NCBI RefSeq assembly: GCF_900207575.1
Contig: NZ_OAOQ01000007.1
Location: 1-64,000 of the forward strand
Origin: Cereibacter ovatus
GTDB lineage: Bacteria > Pseudomonadota > Alphaproteobacteria > Rhodobacterales > Rhodobacteraceae
Direction: 5' to 3'
Length of the DNA stretch: 64,000 nt
Below are positions 9,170 to 18,225 of the stretch, in pieces. The position numbers and the translations under genes were made by a program. Every line of letters begins with the position of its first letter. Positions within the stretch are counted from its first letter, which is position 1. The notes beneath the pieces are model-generated. The model was given only the letters and a program-made list of their open reading frames with translations. It searched no databases and was not told the DNA's origin.

Positions 9170-9192
9170 GGACCGCCCGGACAGGGCGGTCC
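9170..9192 (+). terminator. Hairpin after the trpB-like gene
   Basis: GGACCGCCC (9170-9178) pairs perfectly with GGGCGGTCC (9184-9192) 18 bases after the stop. There is no T tract, so it may protect the message or attenuate rather than terminate fully. Confidence 0.4.
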
Positions 9193-9212
9193 GACAGAGG
9201 AAGCGACCGCCC

Positions 9213-10139
9213 GTGCAGATGTTCGAGCCCTCGCAGGACGATGCCGCCGGCTTGTCCGACCCCTTCGCCGACGTTGCGGCGCAAGCCCGGGCCACCGGCG
9301 GCTTCTTCCATGACCTCGGCCATCATGCCGTGGCGCATCTGCCGATCGGTGCGCCGCGCCTGGTCCTGAGCTTCGACAACCTCGCCTCGCGGCGCGAGGC
9401 GGGCAGCCGCTTCCCGTGGGGTCATGCGGCGCTGGCGGCGATGGGCTGGGACGTGCTGGGCATCATGGTCCGGCGCCCGGACTGGTTCCGGGAAGCCGCC
9501 CTGTGGGACCTGATGGACAGCCTGCGCGACGAAGGCTTCTTCGCCCGCTACGGCGCGGTTGCCACCTACGGCGCGTCGATGGGCGGCTACGGCGCGGCGG
9601 TCTTTGCCCCGATGGCTCCGGGCTGCACGGTCCTGGCCTTCGCGCCGCAAAGCACGCTGAACCCGGCGCTGGCGCCGTTCGAGACCCGCTACCGCTATGG
9701 CCGGGGCCTTGGCGACTGGGACGACCCCCGGTCCGACGCCGCCGAGGCCATCCGCGCGGCCGGGCGGGCCTATGTCGCCGCCGATCCGCTGGTGCCCGAG
9801 GACGCCTGCCACCTGCGCCGCCTGGACGGAGCGAACGTCCTGCGGCTGGAGATGCCGGGCCTTGGCCACAAGATGCCGCCCGCGCTGCGCAAGATGAATA
9901 TCCTGAAGCCGCTCGTCGCGGCGGCGCTGTCGGGCGATCTGGACGCGGCCCGGTTCCACAGCCTGTACCGGGCGCGGCGGCAGTCCGTTCCCTGGCTGGT
10001 CAGCATGCTGGAGCGCGCGCGGCAGAAGGGCCATGTGGCGCTGGCCCTGCGCGCGGCGGAGCGGGAATACGCCGCCCGGCCGCACTGGAGATTGCGGGCG
10101 CAGCGCAATGCGCTGCGCACCGCCGCCGCAGATCAGTAG
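9213..10139 (+). CDS. Alpha/beta-hydrolase-like protein of unknown substrate
   Basis: The 308-residue protein contains a nucleophile elbow G-A-S-M-G-G-Y with Ser122 as the likely nucleophile, typical of alpha/beta hydrolases, and no signal peptide. A histidine in LGHKM near residue 228 could be the catalytic base. The C-terminal 60 residues are Arg/Ala-rich and helical. I do not recognise a specific family. The start is a GTG at 9213, or an ATG two codons later; the ribosome-binding site is weak. It follows the TrpB-like gene by 60 bases and its stop overlaps the convergent ahcY stop. Confidence 0.7.
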   Translation: MQMFEPSQDDAAGLSDPFADVAAQARATGGFFHDLGHHAVAHLPIGAPRLVLSFDNLASRREAGSRFPWGHAALAAMGWDVLGIMVRRPDWFREAALWDLMDSLRDEGFFARYGAVATYGASMGGYGAAVFAPMAPGCTVLAFAPQSTLNPALAPFETRYRYGRGLGDWDDPRSDAAEAIRAAGRAYVAADPLVPEDACHLRRLDGANVLRLEMPGLGHKMPPALRKMNILKPLVAAALSGDLDAARFHSLYRARRQSVPWLVSMLERARQKGHVALALRAAEREYAARPHWRLRAQRNALRTAAADQ

Positions 10140-11524
10140 CGGTAGTGTTCGGCCTTGAACGGGCCTTCGACCTTCACGCCGATATAGTCGGCCTGATCGG
10201 GGCGCAGCTCGGTCAGCTTCACGCCGATCTTCTTCAGATGCAGGCGGGCCACCTTTTCATCCAGCGCCTTGGGCAGAATGTAGACACCCGGCTGATACTC
10301 GCTGCCGCGGGTCCAAAGCTCGATCTGCGCCAGAACCTGGTTGGTGAAGCTGGCCGACATCACGAAGGACGGGTGGCCGGTGGCATTGCCAAGGTTCAAA
10401 AGACGCCCCTCGGACAGCAGGATGATCCGGGCGCCCGAGGGCATCTCGATCATGTCCACCTGATCCTTGATATTCGTCCACTTGTGGTTCTTCAGCGCGG
10501 CGACCTGAATTTCATTGTCGAAATGGCCAATGTTACCGACGATGGCCATGTCCTTCATCTCGCGCATGTGCTCGATGCGGATCACGTCCTTGTTGCCGGT
10601 GGTGGTGATGAAGATGTCGGCGTCCTTCACCACGTCTTCCAGCACCACGACCTCGAACCCGTCCATCGCGGCTTGCAGCGCGCAGATCGGGTCGATCTCG
10701 GTCACCTTCACGCGGGCGCCCGCGCCCCGCAACGAGGCGGCCGAGCCCTTGCCCACATCGCCATAGCCGCAGACCACGGCGACCTTGCCCGCCATCATCG
10801 TGTCGGTCGCGCGGCGGATGCCATCCACCAGCGATTCCTTGCAGCCATACTTGTTGTCGAACTTCGACTTGGTGACGCTGTCGTTCACGTTGATCGCCGG
10901 GAAGGGCAGCAGGCCCTTCTTGTGCAGGTCGTAAAGACGATGGACGCCGGTGGTGGTTTCCTCGGACACGCCGCGGATCGCATCGCGCTGTTTCGTGAAC
11001 CAGCCGGGGGTCTCGGCCATGCGCTTTTTGATCTGGTTGAACAGGCAGACTTCCTCATCGCTGGTGGGCACGGCGATCAGGTCGGTCTCGCCCGCTTCGA
11101 CCCGGGCACCCAGCAGGATGTAAAGCGTGGCGTCCCCGCCATCGTCGAGGATCATGTTGCAGGTGCCTTCCGCGAACTGGAAGATCCGGTCAGTATAGGC
11201 CCAGTAGTCTTCCAGCGTCTCGCCCTTGATGGCAAAGACCGGCACGCCCGAGGCGGCGATGGCCGCCGCCGCATGGTCCTGGGTCGAGAAGATGTTGCAC
11301 GAGGCCCAGCGCACTTCGGCGCCCAGCGCCACCAGCGTCTCGATCAGCACCGCCGTCTGGATCGTCATGTGGAGCGAACCGGCGATCCGCGCGCCCTTCA
11401 GCGGCTTTGCGGCGCCGAATTCTTCGCGCAGCGCCATCAGGCCCGGCATCTCGGTTTCGGCAATGTCCAGTTCCTTGCGCCCGAAGTCGGCGAGCGATAG
11501 ATCCTTGACGATGAAATCGGCCAT
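10133..11524 (-). CDS. ahcY: Adenosylhomocysteinase
   Basis: AhcY splits S-adenosylhomocysteine into adenosine and homocysteine, relieving product inhibition of methyltransferases. The 463-residue protein has the family blocks [22 protein letters not shown] and [12 protein letters not shown] (NAD binding), and the invariant C-terminus HYRY. The start is taken at the ATG at 11522-11524; an ATG two codons upstream (11528-11530) is also possible, with AGGAG close by. In Rhodobacter an ahcY gene lies beside hvrA and regA. Here it is close to that cluster but separated by two plus-strand genes. Confidence 0.96.
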   Translation of the reverse strand: MADFIVKDLSLADFGRKELDIAETEMPGLMALREEFGAAKPLKGARIAGSLHMTIQTAVLIETLVALGAEVRWASCNIFSTQDHAAAAIAASGVPVFAIKGETLEDYWAYTDRIFQFAEGTCNMILDDGGDATLYILLGARVEAGETDLIAVPTSDEEVCLFNQIKKRMAETPGWFTKQRDAIRGVSEETTTGVHRLYDLHKKGLLPFPAINVNDSVTKSKFDNKYGCKESLVDGIRRATDTMMAGKVAVVCGYGDVGKGSAASLRGAGARVKVTEIDPICALQAAMDGFEVVVLEDVVKDADIFITTTGNKDVIRIEHMREMKDMAIVGNIGHFDNEIQVAALKNHKWTNIKDQVDMIEMPSGARIILLSEGRLLNLGNATGHPSFVMSASFTNQVLAQIELWTRGSEYQPGVYILPKALDEKVARLHLKKIGVKLTELRPDQADYIGVKVEGPFKAEHYRY

Positions 11525-11557
11525 GGGCATGCGGCTCCTGATGGAAAAATCGGCTCT

Positions 11558-11586
11558 GCCATAGCATCGACGCGGCACCGGGGCAA
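11558..11586 (-). promoter_or_regulatory. Possible sigma70 promoter of ahcY
   Basis: Minus strand TTGCCC (11581-11586), 17-base spacer, TATGGC (11558-11563), placed about 35 bases before the start codon. No S-adenosylhomocysteine riboswitch pattern was seen in the leader. Confidence 0.4.
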
Positions 11587-11640
11587 TGCACGCCCCCTGC
11601 GGCTTTCGCGGCACGGGGCCATAAGGGACAAGGGGACACC

Positions 11641-12600
11641 ATGGGGCTAAGCATCGACGCATCCCGCCCGGCGCGGTTTCGTCAGGCGGTGATCTTCTGT
11701 TGCGACGAGACCTACCTGCCCTACGCGCTTTTCGCGGCCCATCAGATCGCAGCCCATCACCCGGACCGCACCTTCGATCTGTGTCTTTGCTCGACCCGGC
11801 CACTTGCCATTCCTGCGACGTTGCAGAACCTAGACCTTCGGTGTTGCGTCATCCCGCTTGACGAACTGGCCTCCGGCGTCGAAGGCGATGCCCGCCGATC
11901 ACTTGCGGCTTACCTGCGCATCGTGTTGCCCGAGGTCTTTGCCAAGGATTATCAGCGCATCCTTTATCTCGACTCGGACATTTCCGTGCGACGGGCGGGC
12001 CTTGATCGCTTGTTGCAGATCGATCTGGGCACGGCCCCCATCGCGGCCGTCCGTGACAACAGCCAATGGCGCACGCCAACACGGCCGGCCGGTGATCTTG
12101 CGCACCTTGGGCTGCCGCAGGGGGCCTATTTCAACTCAGGGGTCATTCTGTTCGACACGCGGAACTGCGACAGGTATCGGCTTGTGGACAAGGCATTGGA
12201 TCTTGGCCGCCGCTTCGGGACACAGTTGAAGCGCAACGATCAGACGCTTCTGAATGGCATCCTGCACGGCAACTGGGCAGAGATCAGCCCGACCTGGAAC
12301 TGGCAATTCACATGGGCGTCGCGACTGTTCGCGCCATATGCCGACCCGCACATTGTGCATTTCATCGGCCCCCGGAAACCATGGAACGATTGCACCGGGG
12401 ATTTCCCCCCGATCTTCGCACGCGAGCTTGACGACTTTCTTGCGCGATATATCCCTGCGCGACAGACCTCTGGCCAACGATCCCACCTTGCCCCCAACCA
12501 TCCGCTGATGAGGAAGATGCTGGTGAAGCAGTTTCTTTCGGGACGCGCGCTTGCCCGCTATCTGGCGCGCTTTCCCTCTGACATGACGGTGATCCGGTGA
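11641..12600 (+). CDS. Glycosyltransferase family 8 protein
   Basis: The 319-residue cytoplasmic protein has the GT8 plan: an N-terminal [13 protein letters not shown] strand-loop, a metal-binding D-S-D at 111-113 (LYLDSD), [16 protein letters not shown] and a late HFIGPRKPW. These match LgtC/RfaJ-type retaining galactosyl- or glucosyltransferases that extend lipopolysaccharide or other glycans. It overlaps the HD-domain gene by four bases. No other glycan gene is nearby, and it sits inside the otherwise regulatory ahcY-reg region, so it may be an acquired pair. Confidence 0.85.
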   Translation: MGLSIDASRPARFRQAVIFCCDETYLPYALFAAHQIAAHHPDRTFDLCLCSTRPLAIPATLQNLDLRCCVIPLDELASGVEGDARRSLAAYLRIVLPEVFAKDYQRILYLDSDISVRRAGLDRLLQIDLGTAPIAAVRDNSQWRTPTRPAGDLAHLGLPQGAYFNSGVILFDTRNCDRYRLVDKALDLGRRFGTQLKRNDQTLLNGILHGNWAEISPTWNWQFTWASRLFAPYADPHIVHFIGPRKPWNDCTGDFPPIFARELDDFLARYIPARQTSGQRSHLAPNHPLMRKMLVKQFLSGRALARYLARFPSDMTVIR

Positions 12601-13190
12601 AACGGGCGTGGCAAAGGATGTTGTCGGGGCGCAGGCTGGATCTGCTGGACCCCACCCCTTTCGATATCGAGGTCGAGGATATTGCCCACGGGCTGGCCTT
12701 TGTGGCGCGCTGGAACGGGCAGACGCGCGGCGATTTCGCCTTTTCCGTGGCCGAACATTCGCTGCTGGTCGAAGAGATCCTTGGCCGGCTGCACCCGCAG
12801 ACCCCCGCGCGCTGGCGGTTGGCCGCCCTTCTGCATGACGCGCCCGAATATGTGATCGGCGACATGATCAGCCCGGTCAAGGCCGCCATCGGCGCGCAGT
12901 ATGGCGATCTGGATGCAAGGCTGGCGGTGGCGATCCACATCCGCTTCGGATTGCCGGCGCAATTGCCCGCACAGGTCAAGCGCGACATCAAGAAGGCAGA
13001 CCGGATTTCGGCCTGGTTCGAGGCGGTTCAGATTGCCGGTTTTACCGTCAGTGAGGCGGATCGTTTCTTCGGCCATCCGCCGCAGTCGGCGCTTGACGGG
13101 TTGCAGATCCGTCTTCGCCCGCCGGTCGAGGTGCGGGCGGCTTTCACCGCCCGCCACACTGAGTTGATCGCCGCACTGGACGGGATCTGA
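12597..13190 (+). CDS. HD-domain phosphohydrolase (YfbR-like)
   Basis: The 197-residue protein keeps the metal-binding residues of HD hydrolases: His54 in SVAEHSLLV, His80-Asp81 in LLHDAPEYVIGDM, and a later Asp in KRDIKKADR. This arrangement is that of YfbR-type 5'-nucleotidases acting on deoxynucleoside monophosphates, though the substrate is not certain. The start is the GTG at 12597, within the previous stop region (GTGA overlap); an ATG at codon 8 is an alternative. It converges on the hvrA-like gene, ending two bases from that stop. Confidence 0.82.
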   Translation: MKRAWQRMLSGRRLDLLDPTPFDIEVEDIAHGLAFVARWNGQTRGDFAFSVAEHSLLVEEILGRLHPQTPARWRLAALLHDAPEYVIGDMISPVKAAIGAQYGDLDARLAVAIHIRFGLPAQLPAQVKRDIKKADRISAWFEAVQIAGFTVSEADRFFGHPPQSALDGLQIRLRPPVEVRAAFTARHTELIAALDGI

Positions 13191-13192
13191 TT

Positions 13193-13507
13193 TCAGACCG
13201 CCATGCTTTCGGCAGGCTCGCCGGCCTTGATCGCCGCTTCGAACCACCGCGGTTTGCGACCGCGTCCCGACCATGTTTCAGCCGGATTGGCGGGGTTGGC
13301 ATATTTGGGCACAGCAGCCGAGCGTTTGCGGGCAGCGGTGGTCCCGGTCAGTTCCGCAAGCGAAAAGCCCAATTCGCGGGCCTTTTCTTCCAGTTCCGCA
13401 AGGGCGTCCCGCTTCCGTCGGTCCTCGTAGGTCGCGATCGCCTTTGCGACCTGCGTTTGAAGGGATTTCAGTTCCTTGAGGCTGAGGGATTCGAGATCCA
13501 TGTCCAC
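13193..13507 (-). CDS. hvrA: H-NS family regulator, HvrA/Spb type
   Basis: The 104-residue protein has an N-terminal coiled oligomerisation helix (1-50) and the C-terminal DNA-binding signature YANPANPAETWSGRGRKPRW. This is the alphaproteobacterial H-NS type, called HvrA in Rhodobacter capsulatus and Spb in R. sphaeroides, where it tunes photosynthesis genes and lies next to regA/prrA, as here. The start is a GTG at 13505-13507 with AGGAAG six bases upstream; the ATG two codons on is possible. The locus has no visible photosynthesis genes, so its targets here are unknown. Confidence 0.85.
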   Translation of the reverse strand: MDMDLESLSLKELKSLQTQVAKAIATYEDRRKRDALAELEEKARELGFSLAELTGTTAARKRSAAVPKYANPANPAETWSGRGRKPRWFEAAIKAGEPAESMAV

Positions 13508-13703
13508 GATATTCTTCCTACAGTAAGAGATGGCTTATTCATTTTCTCAATTGAACCCCACGTCAATGGAAATGATGTGAAGAATTGGGCAGGACACGTC
13601 TGGCTTTTGAATATCGCGGCCAAAGACTGCACTTTTGGCCAAGTCCGCATTGTCAAAAGTCAGGCGACATGGCACCGCCGCGACCGTAACAGACCCCGCA
13701 AAT

Positions 13704-13735
13704 GGAAACGGCGGCCCGGTGAAGGGCCGCCATTT
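13704..13735 (-). terminator. Terminator of regA
   Basis: GGCGGCCC (13710-13717) pairs with GGGCCGCC (13724-13731), extended by AAATGG/CATTT on the flanks, about 20 bases past the regA stop. On the minus strand it ends in GTTTCCATTTGC. It separates regA from hvrA, so hvrA should have its own promoter within 13508-13700. Confidence 0.7.
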
Positions 13736-13754
13736 CCGATAGCGTTGACAAGGA

Positions 13755-14309
13755 TCAGCGCGGGCTGCGTTTGGCCAGTATCCGTTGCAGCGTGCGGCGA
13801 TGCATGTTCAGGCGCCGTGCGGTCTCGGACACGTTGCGGTCGCACATCTCGTAGATGCGCTGGATATGCTCCCACCGCACGCGATCGGCCGACATCGGAT
13901 TTTCCGGCGGCGGCGGCAGGCTTTCGCCCTTGGCCAGCAGCGCGTGGGTCACCTCGTTCGCGTCGGCGGGCTTGGACAGATAGTCGGTCGCACCAATTTT
14001 CACCGCGGCGACCGCAGTCGCAATCGCGCCATATCCGGTCAGCACCACGATGCGGCAGTCGGGCCGACGCTCGCGCAGAACCTCGACCACATCCAGCCCG
14101 TTTCCGTCTTCAAGCCGAAGGTCCACGACGGCATAGGCCGGCGGCCGGGCCTGCGCGATGGCCTTGCCCTCGGACACGCTCTGCGCCGTTTCGAGAACGA
14201 ACCCGCGCTTCTCCATGGCCTTCGCAAGCCGCTTCAGAAACGGCTCGTCGTCATCCACAAGAAGCAGGGACCGATCAGCCCCGAGTTCGAATACCAGATC
14301 CTCAGCCAT
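13755..14309 (-). CDS. regA: Redox response regulator RegA/PrrA/ActR
   Basis: The 184-residue protein combines a receiver domain (acidic pocket LVDDD, phospho-acceptor Asp63 in VVDLRLEDG, KPA motif) and a short proline hinge with a Fis-type helix-turn-helix ending NMHRRTLQRIL. This is the highly conserved regulator that controls photosynthesis, carbon and nitrogen fixation and respiratory genes in response to redox signals from RegB. It lies in the order regA-senC (minus) and regB (plus), the standard Rhodobacter layout. Confidence 0.95.
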   Translation of the reverse strand: MAEDLVFELGADRSLLLVDDDEPFLKRLAKAMEKRGFVLETAQSVSEGKAIAQARPPAYAVVDLRLEDGNGLDVVEVLRERRPDCRIVVLTGYGAIATAVAAVKIGATDYLSKPADANEVTHALLAKGESLPPPPENPMSADRVRWEHIQRIYEMCDRNVSETARRLNMHRRTLQRILAKRSPR

Positions 14310-14339
14310 GTGTATTGCCCATCTGCTTTCCCTTGACGC

Positions 14340-14368
14340 TTGATAGGACGTCTAGGGCCGAGCGTCAA
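14340..14368 (-). promoter_or_regulatory. Internal promoter for regA inside the senC 3' end
   Basis: Minus strand TTGACG (14363-14368), 17-base spacer, TATCAA (14340-14345). The -35 lies in the last senC codons, so regA could be expressed independently of senC. Confidence 0.5.
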
Positions 14369-14996
14369 AGGAAGTTGACACATGGCTGTCATTCACGAAG
14401 CACGAAACGCGCGTGGCCATCGTCTCGGCGGTGTCGTCGCGGTTGAAGAAGTCCACGAACCCCACCCCCGGCAGCATGAGGTAGGTGTAAGTGGAATGAT
14501 CGATCAGATAATATTCATCCTCGGCATCCTGCACCCGGTAGAAGGTCCGATAGGCCTGCGAGGCCGCCTTGACCTGTTCCGGCGTGCCGGTCAGGGCGAT
14601 GGTGTCGGGGTGGATCGCCTCGGCGAAGAAGGCCAGCTGGTCCGGCGTGTCGCGCTGCGGATCGATCGAGATGAACACCGGCGTGACCTCGACGCCCCAT
14701 TCCGACAGGATGTCCACGGCTTCGGCGTTGCGCGCCATGTCGAACGGGCAGACATCGGGGCAGAAGGTGTAGCCGAAATAGACCAGCGACGGCTTTGCCA
14801 GAACCTCGCGGTCGGTCACGGTCTGGCCGTGCTGGTTCACCAGCGTGAACGGCCCGCCGATGGCGCCGCCCGCGATGCGGTTGCCGCCACATTCGGCAAA
14901 GCGGCCCTCGGGCTGTTTCAGCCAGACCCATGCCGCAGAGCCCGCAAGCAGCGCCACGACCGCAAGTGCTGCCGCCCCCGCATATAGCTTCGTCAC
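14352..14996 (-). CDS. senC: SenC/PrrC (Sco1-like) copper-binding membrane protein
   Basis: The 214-residue protein has one N-terminal membrane anchor (about 5-27) and a periplasmic thioredoxin-like Sco1 domain. The copper ligands are visible: Cys79 and Cys83 in TFCPDVC and His167 in YLIDHSTYTY. SenC/PrrC helps assemble the CuA or CuB centres of cytochrome oxidases and influences RegB signalling. The start is the GTG at 14994-14996, preceded five bases upstream by AGGAAGG. A longer frame running into the regB start region lacks a good site and is rejected. Confidence 0.92.
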   Translation of the reverse strand: MTKLYAGAAALAVVALLAGSAAWVWLKQPEGRFAECGGNRIAGGAIGGPFTLVNQHGQTVTDREVLAKPSLVYFGYTFCPDVCPFDMARNAEAVDILSEWGVEVTPVFISIDPQRDTPDQLAFFAEAIHPDTIALTGTPEQVKAASQAYRTFYRVQDAEDEYYLIDHSTYTYLMLPGVGFVDFFNRDDTAETMATRVSCFVNDSHVSTSFDARP

Positions 14997-15094
14997 AACA
15001 ACCTTCCTTCTTCCGTCGGATGCGGTTGCCGATTGATCCCGAACCCGTGGCAACCTAACAAGATCGGGATACAGGCAAAACGGCATGTGCTGCA

Positions 15095-16483
15095 ATGATC
15101 CTAGGCCCTGACGGAGTTCTCAATCGTGACACCCGCGGCGACTGGGTGCGCCTGCGGACACTGATCCTTTTGCGCTGGATGGCGGTGGCCGGGCAGTTGG
15201 CCGCGATCATCGTGACAGACTGGTATCTGGGCGTGCGGCTGCCTATGGGGCTGTGCTTCATGGCGGTGGGCGCCTCGGTCATCGCCAACGTCATCGCGAC
15301 CTTCGTCTTTCCGCAGAACCGCCGCCTGACCGAGTTTCAGGCGCTGATGATCCTGCTGTTCGACCTGACGCAGCTTTCGTTCCTGCTGTTCCTGACCGGG
15401 GGACTGAACAACCCCTTCGCACTGCTGATCCTTGCGCCGGTGACGATCTCGGCGCTGGCGCTGGAGTTGCGCACGACGGTGATCCTTGGCGCCATCGCCA
15501 TCGGGCTTTTGACCTTCACCGCCTATTTCAACCTGCCGCTGATCCTGTCGGATGGCAGCCGCCTTGCCGTGCCACGCATGTTCGAGTTCGGCTTCTGGCT
15601 GGCGATCGTGGTCGGCCTGCTGTTCCTTGGGCTTTATTCGCGCCGGGTGGCGATCGAGATCCGGTCGATGTCGGACGCGCTTCTGGCGACGCAGATGGCG
15701 CTGGACCGCGAACAGAAGCTGACCGACCTTGGCGGCGTGGTGGCCGCCGCGGCCCATGAACTGGGCACACCGCTGGCCACGATCAAGCTGGTCAGTTCCG
15801 AACTGGCCGAGGAACTGTCGGACCGGCCGGCGCTGAAGGATGATGCCGAACTGATCCGCGCGCAGGCCGACCGCTGCCGCGACATCCTGCGTTCGATGGG
15901 CCGGGCGGGGAAGGACGACCTTCAGATGCGGCAGGCCCCACTGGGAGAGGTTCTGCGCGAGGCCGCCGAGCCGCATGTCGGCCGCGGCAAAAGGGTCGAG
16001 TTCGACCTTTTCCCCTCGCGCGATGGCGAGGAACGCCAGCCGGTGATCCTGCGCCGCCCCGAGGTGATCCACGGCCTGCGCAACCTGATCCAGAACGCGG
16101 TGGATTTCGCCCGTTCGACGGTCTGGATCGACGGCGAATGGACAGGCGACCGGATCACCGTGCGGATCGTCGACGATGGCGAAGGCTACCCGCCCGCGAT
16201 CATCGGCCGGATCGGCGATCCCTTCGTGCGCCAGCGCCGGGCCGAGGAAAGCCAGTCGCGCCGTCCGGGCTATGAAGGCATGGGTCTGGGTCTGTTCATC
16301 GCCAAGACGCTGCTGGAACGGTCTGGCGCGGAACTCAGCTTTGCCAATGCCGCAGATCCGTTCCTGCGCAGCGACGAACGCCCCGAACGCTGCGGCGCCA
16401 TCGTCGAGGTGGTCTGGTCGGTCGACCGTCTGGTGGTTCTGCACAATGCTCCGCTGGGCGAAAATCTTCCCATACAGGGCTAG
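15095..16483 (+). CDS. regB: Redox sensor histidine kinase RegB/PrrB/ActS
   Basis: The 462-residue inner-membrane kinase has about six membrane segments (23-185), an H-box with His221 in AAAAHELGTPLATIK, and an HATPase domain. Two redox features of the family are intact: the quinone-associated heptad GGLNNPF at 102-108, and the redox-active cysteine Cys261 in ADRCRDILRSMGRAGKDD. It should therefore sense the ubiquinone pool and signal to RegA. It is divergent from senC with about 100 bases between them. Confidence 0.96.
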   Translation: MILGPDGVLNRDTRGDWVRLRTLILLRWMAVAGQLAAIIVTDWYLGVRLPMGLCFMAVGASVIANVIATFVFPQNRRLTEFQALMILLFDLTQLSFLLFLTGGLNNPFALLILAPVTISALALELRTTVILGAIAIGLLTFTAYFNLPLILSDGSRLAVPRMFEFGFWLAIVVGLLFLGLYSRRVAIEIRSMSDALLATQMALDREQKLTDLGGVVAAAAHELGTPLATIKLVSSELAEELSDRPALKDDAELIRAQADRCRDILRSMGRAGKDDLQMRQAPLGEVLREAAEPHVGRGKRVEFDLFPSRDGEERQPVILRRPEVIHGLRNLIQNAVDFARSTVWIDGEWTGDRITVRIVDDGEGYPPAIIGRIGDPFVRQRRAEESQSRRPGYEGMGLGLFIAKTLLERSGAELSFANAADPFLRSDERPERCGAIVEVVWSVDRLVVLHNAPLGENLPIQG

Positions 16484-16509
16484 GCCATTCGTCTCACACG
16501 ATCAAAGGG

Positions 16510-16525
16510 TTAACCATCTGTTAAC
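16510..16525 (+). promoter_or_regulatory. Perfect CtrA-type box (TTAA-N7-TTAAC)
   Basis: TTAA at 16510-16513, seven bases, then TTAAC at 16521-16525 matches the consensus half-sites bound by the cell-cycle and motility regulator CtrA. The same bases form a 7-5-7 palindrome GGTTAAC/GTTAACC (16508-16526). It lies about 50 bases before the start of the PAS-protein gene. Confidence 0.6.
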
Positions 16526-16576
16526 CTCTGCGCCCCATGGTCGAACCGTTTGACGGAAGGCCGGGAGAGTGGCGGA

Positions 16577-18142
16577 ATGGAATTCGACCTGGGACTTGCG
16601 CTGGGGCTTGTCCTGACGGCGCTGGGGGCGGCAGCAGGGGCGGTGCTGCTGTCCGGCGTGCTGCGATCACGAGCAGACCGGCGCGACGGCGCGATCTTTC
16701 TGGACCCGCAGGGCGAGACGGTGTTCCTGTTCGATGGCGAAACGCTTCTGGATGCAACGCCGGGGGCACGCGCGCTTCTGGCGCTGTCGCCGGCACGGGG
16801 CGGGGCGTGGCTGCGCCTGCTGGCCTATCTCGGCCCAAGGTTTCCGGGGGTCGAGGCGCGAATCACCGAACTTGCCGGCCATGGCCGGTTGACGCTGGCC
16901 TCGTCGGACGAAAACGAGCCGTTGCTGCTTCAGGCGGAACTGCGGGGCGGCGTGACCCGGATCACGATCGAGGCGCCATCGGGCACGCAGCGGCCACGGC
17001 TGGACCATCTGTCGCAACGCGCCCTTGCCGAGGAACTGGACCAGCTTCGCAACACCGTCGCAAACGCGCCCCTGATGATGTGGCGCGAAAACGCTTCCGG
17101 CGATGTGGTCTGGGCCAATGCCGCCTATCTGAAGGAAGCCGCCGACCGGCTGCCCCCCGGCGAGGATCTGAGCTGGCCGCTGCCGCGCCTGTTCGAACGC
17201 GCCGCCGCGGCGCAAGGCGCCTCGGGACAGCGCCAGACGCTTGACCGGGCCGAGGTGACGCGCTGGTTCGATCTGGTGGGTTTCCCCGAGGGCGAGGGCC
17301 GGCTGCTGTTCGCGCTGCCGGCGGATTCGGCCGTGCAGGCCGAGGCCTCGTTGCGCGACTTCATGCAGACGCTGGCCAAGACCTTCGCGCATCTGCCCAC
17401 CGGCCTTGCGATCTTCGACCAGCACCGCAAGCTGGCCCTGTTCAACCCGGCGCTGCTGGATCTGACCGCCCTGCCGCCCGACATGCTGGCGCTGAAGCCC
17501 ACGCTGTTCAGCTTTCTCGATGCGCTGCGCGAGCGACAGATGATCCCGGAACAGAAGGACTATCCCAGTTGGCGCCGCAAGATGCTGGCGCTGGAAAAGG
17601 CCGCATCCAGCGGGCTTTACGAAGAAACGTGGTCTCTTCCGGGTGGCCAGACCTACCGCGTCATCGGCCGCCCGCACCCGAATGGCGCGCTGGCCCTGAT
17701 GTTCGAGGACATCTCGACCGAAATGAGCCGCACCCGCCGGTATCGCGCCGATCTTGAACTGGGTCAGGCGGTGATCGATGCGATGGACGAGGCGATCGCC
17801 GTCTTTTCGCAGGCGGGTCAGCTGGTGATGACGAACACCGCCTATGCCGCGCTTTGGGGACACGATCCGGTCGAAACGGTCGAGGCGGGCGGCATCGGCC
17901 AGCTTTGCACCCATTGGAGCGAGCGCACGGCCCCCTCGCCGATCTGGGCCGAGGCCGAGCGGTTCGTAACATCGCTGGGCGAGCGTCCCCCATGGAACGC
18001 CGAGGCCCGACTGACCGATGGCCGCCTGATCGCCTGCCACTTTTCGTCGCTGACCGGGGGCGCGACGCTGGCGCTGTTCCGCGCAACCCGCCCAGACGAG
18101 GCGCCCGCGCGTGACGTCAGCCCGGCGCTGCGCTCGGCCTGA
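16577..18142 (+). CDS. Membrane-anchored PAS-domain protein without a kinase domain
   Basis: The 521-residue protein starts with a single membrane segment (about 5-26), then a region with DGETLLDATPGARALL and one around PLMMWRENASGDVVWANAAYL, both PAS-like. Two further PAS repeats follow at about 270-400 (GLAIFDQHRKLALFNPALLDL) and 400-490 (DEAIAVFSQAGQLVMTNTAYAALWG). No HisKA, HATPase, GGDEF or EAL domain follows; the protein ends shortly after the last PAS. The start is the ATG at 16577 after GGAGAG..GGCGG. Its CtrA-type box suggests a place in that regulon; its partner is unknown. Confidence 0.75.
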   Translation: MEFDLGLALGLVLTALGAAAGAVLLSGVLRSRADRRDGAIFLDPQGETVFLFDGETLLDATPGARALLALSPARGGAWLRLLAYLGPRFPGVEARITELAGHGRLTLASSDENEPLLLQAELRGGVTRITIEAPSGTQRPRLDHLSQRALAEELDQLRNTVANAPLMMWRENASGDVVWANAAYLKEAADRLPPGEDLSWPLPRLFERAAAAQGASGQRQTLDRAEVTRWFDLVGFPEGEGRLLFALPADSAVQAEASLRDFMQTLAKTFAHLPTGLAIFDQHRKLALFNPALLDLTALPPDMLALKPTLFSFLDALRERQMIPEQKDYPSWRRKMLALEKAASSGLYEETWSLPGGQTYRVIGRPHPNGALALMFEDISTEMSRTRRYRADLELGQAVIDAMDEAIAVFSQAGQLVMTNTAYAALWGHDPVETVEAGGIGQLCTHWSERTAPSPIWAEAERFVTSLGERPPWNAEARLTDGRLIACHFSSLTGGATLALFRATRPDEAPARDVSPALRSA

Positions 18143-18225
18143 AACGCGCGCGGCGGATCGGCCCCGCTTCGGCGCCCCGCCGATCCATCTTGCGGCCCGC
18201 CGCGGCAGTCGGCATGGTCGCGGCC

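Noticed and set aside
7923-10085. Minus-strand open frame across the trpB-like and hydrolase genes
   Set aside because: It spans two genes with good starts and motifs on the other strand, and its composition is typical of antisense shadow.
11531-11640. SAH riboswitch before ahcY
   Set aside because: The leader is short and shows no recognisable conserved core of that riboswitch; only a promoter pair was seen.
14997-15095. Longer SenC start running into the regB start
   Set aside because: The GTG at 14994-14996 has a proper ribosome-binding site and gives the standard membrane anchor. The longer form would overlap the divergent promoter.
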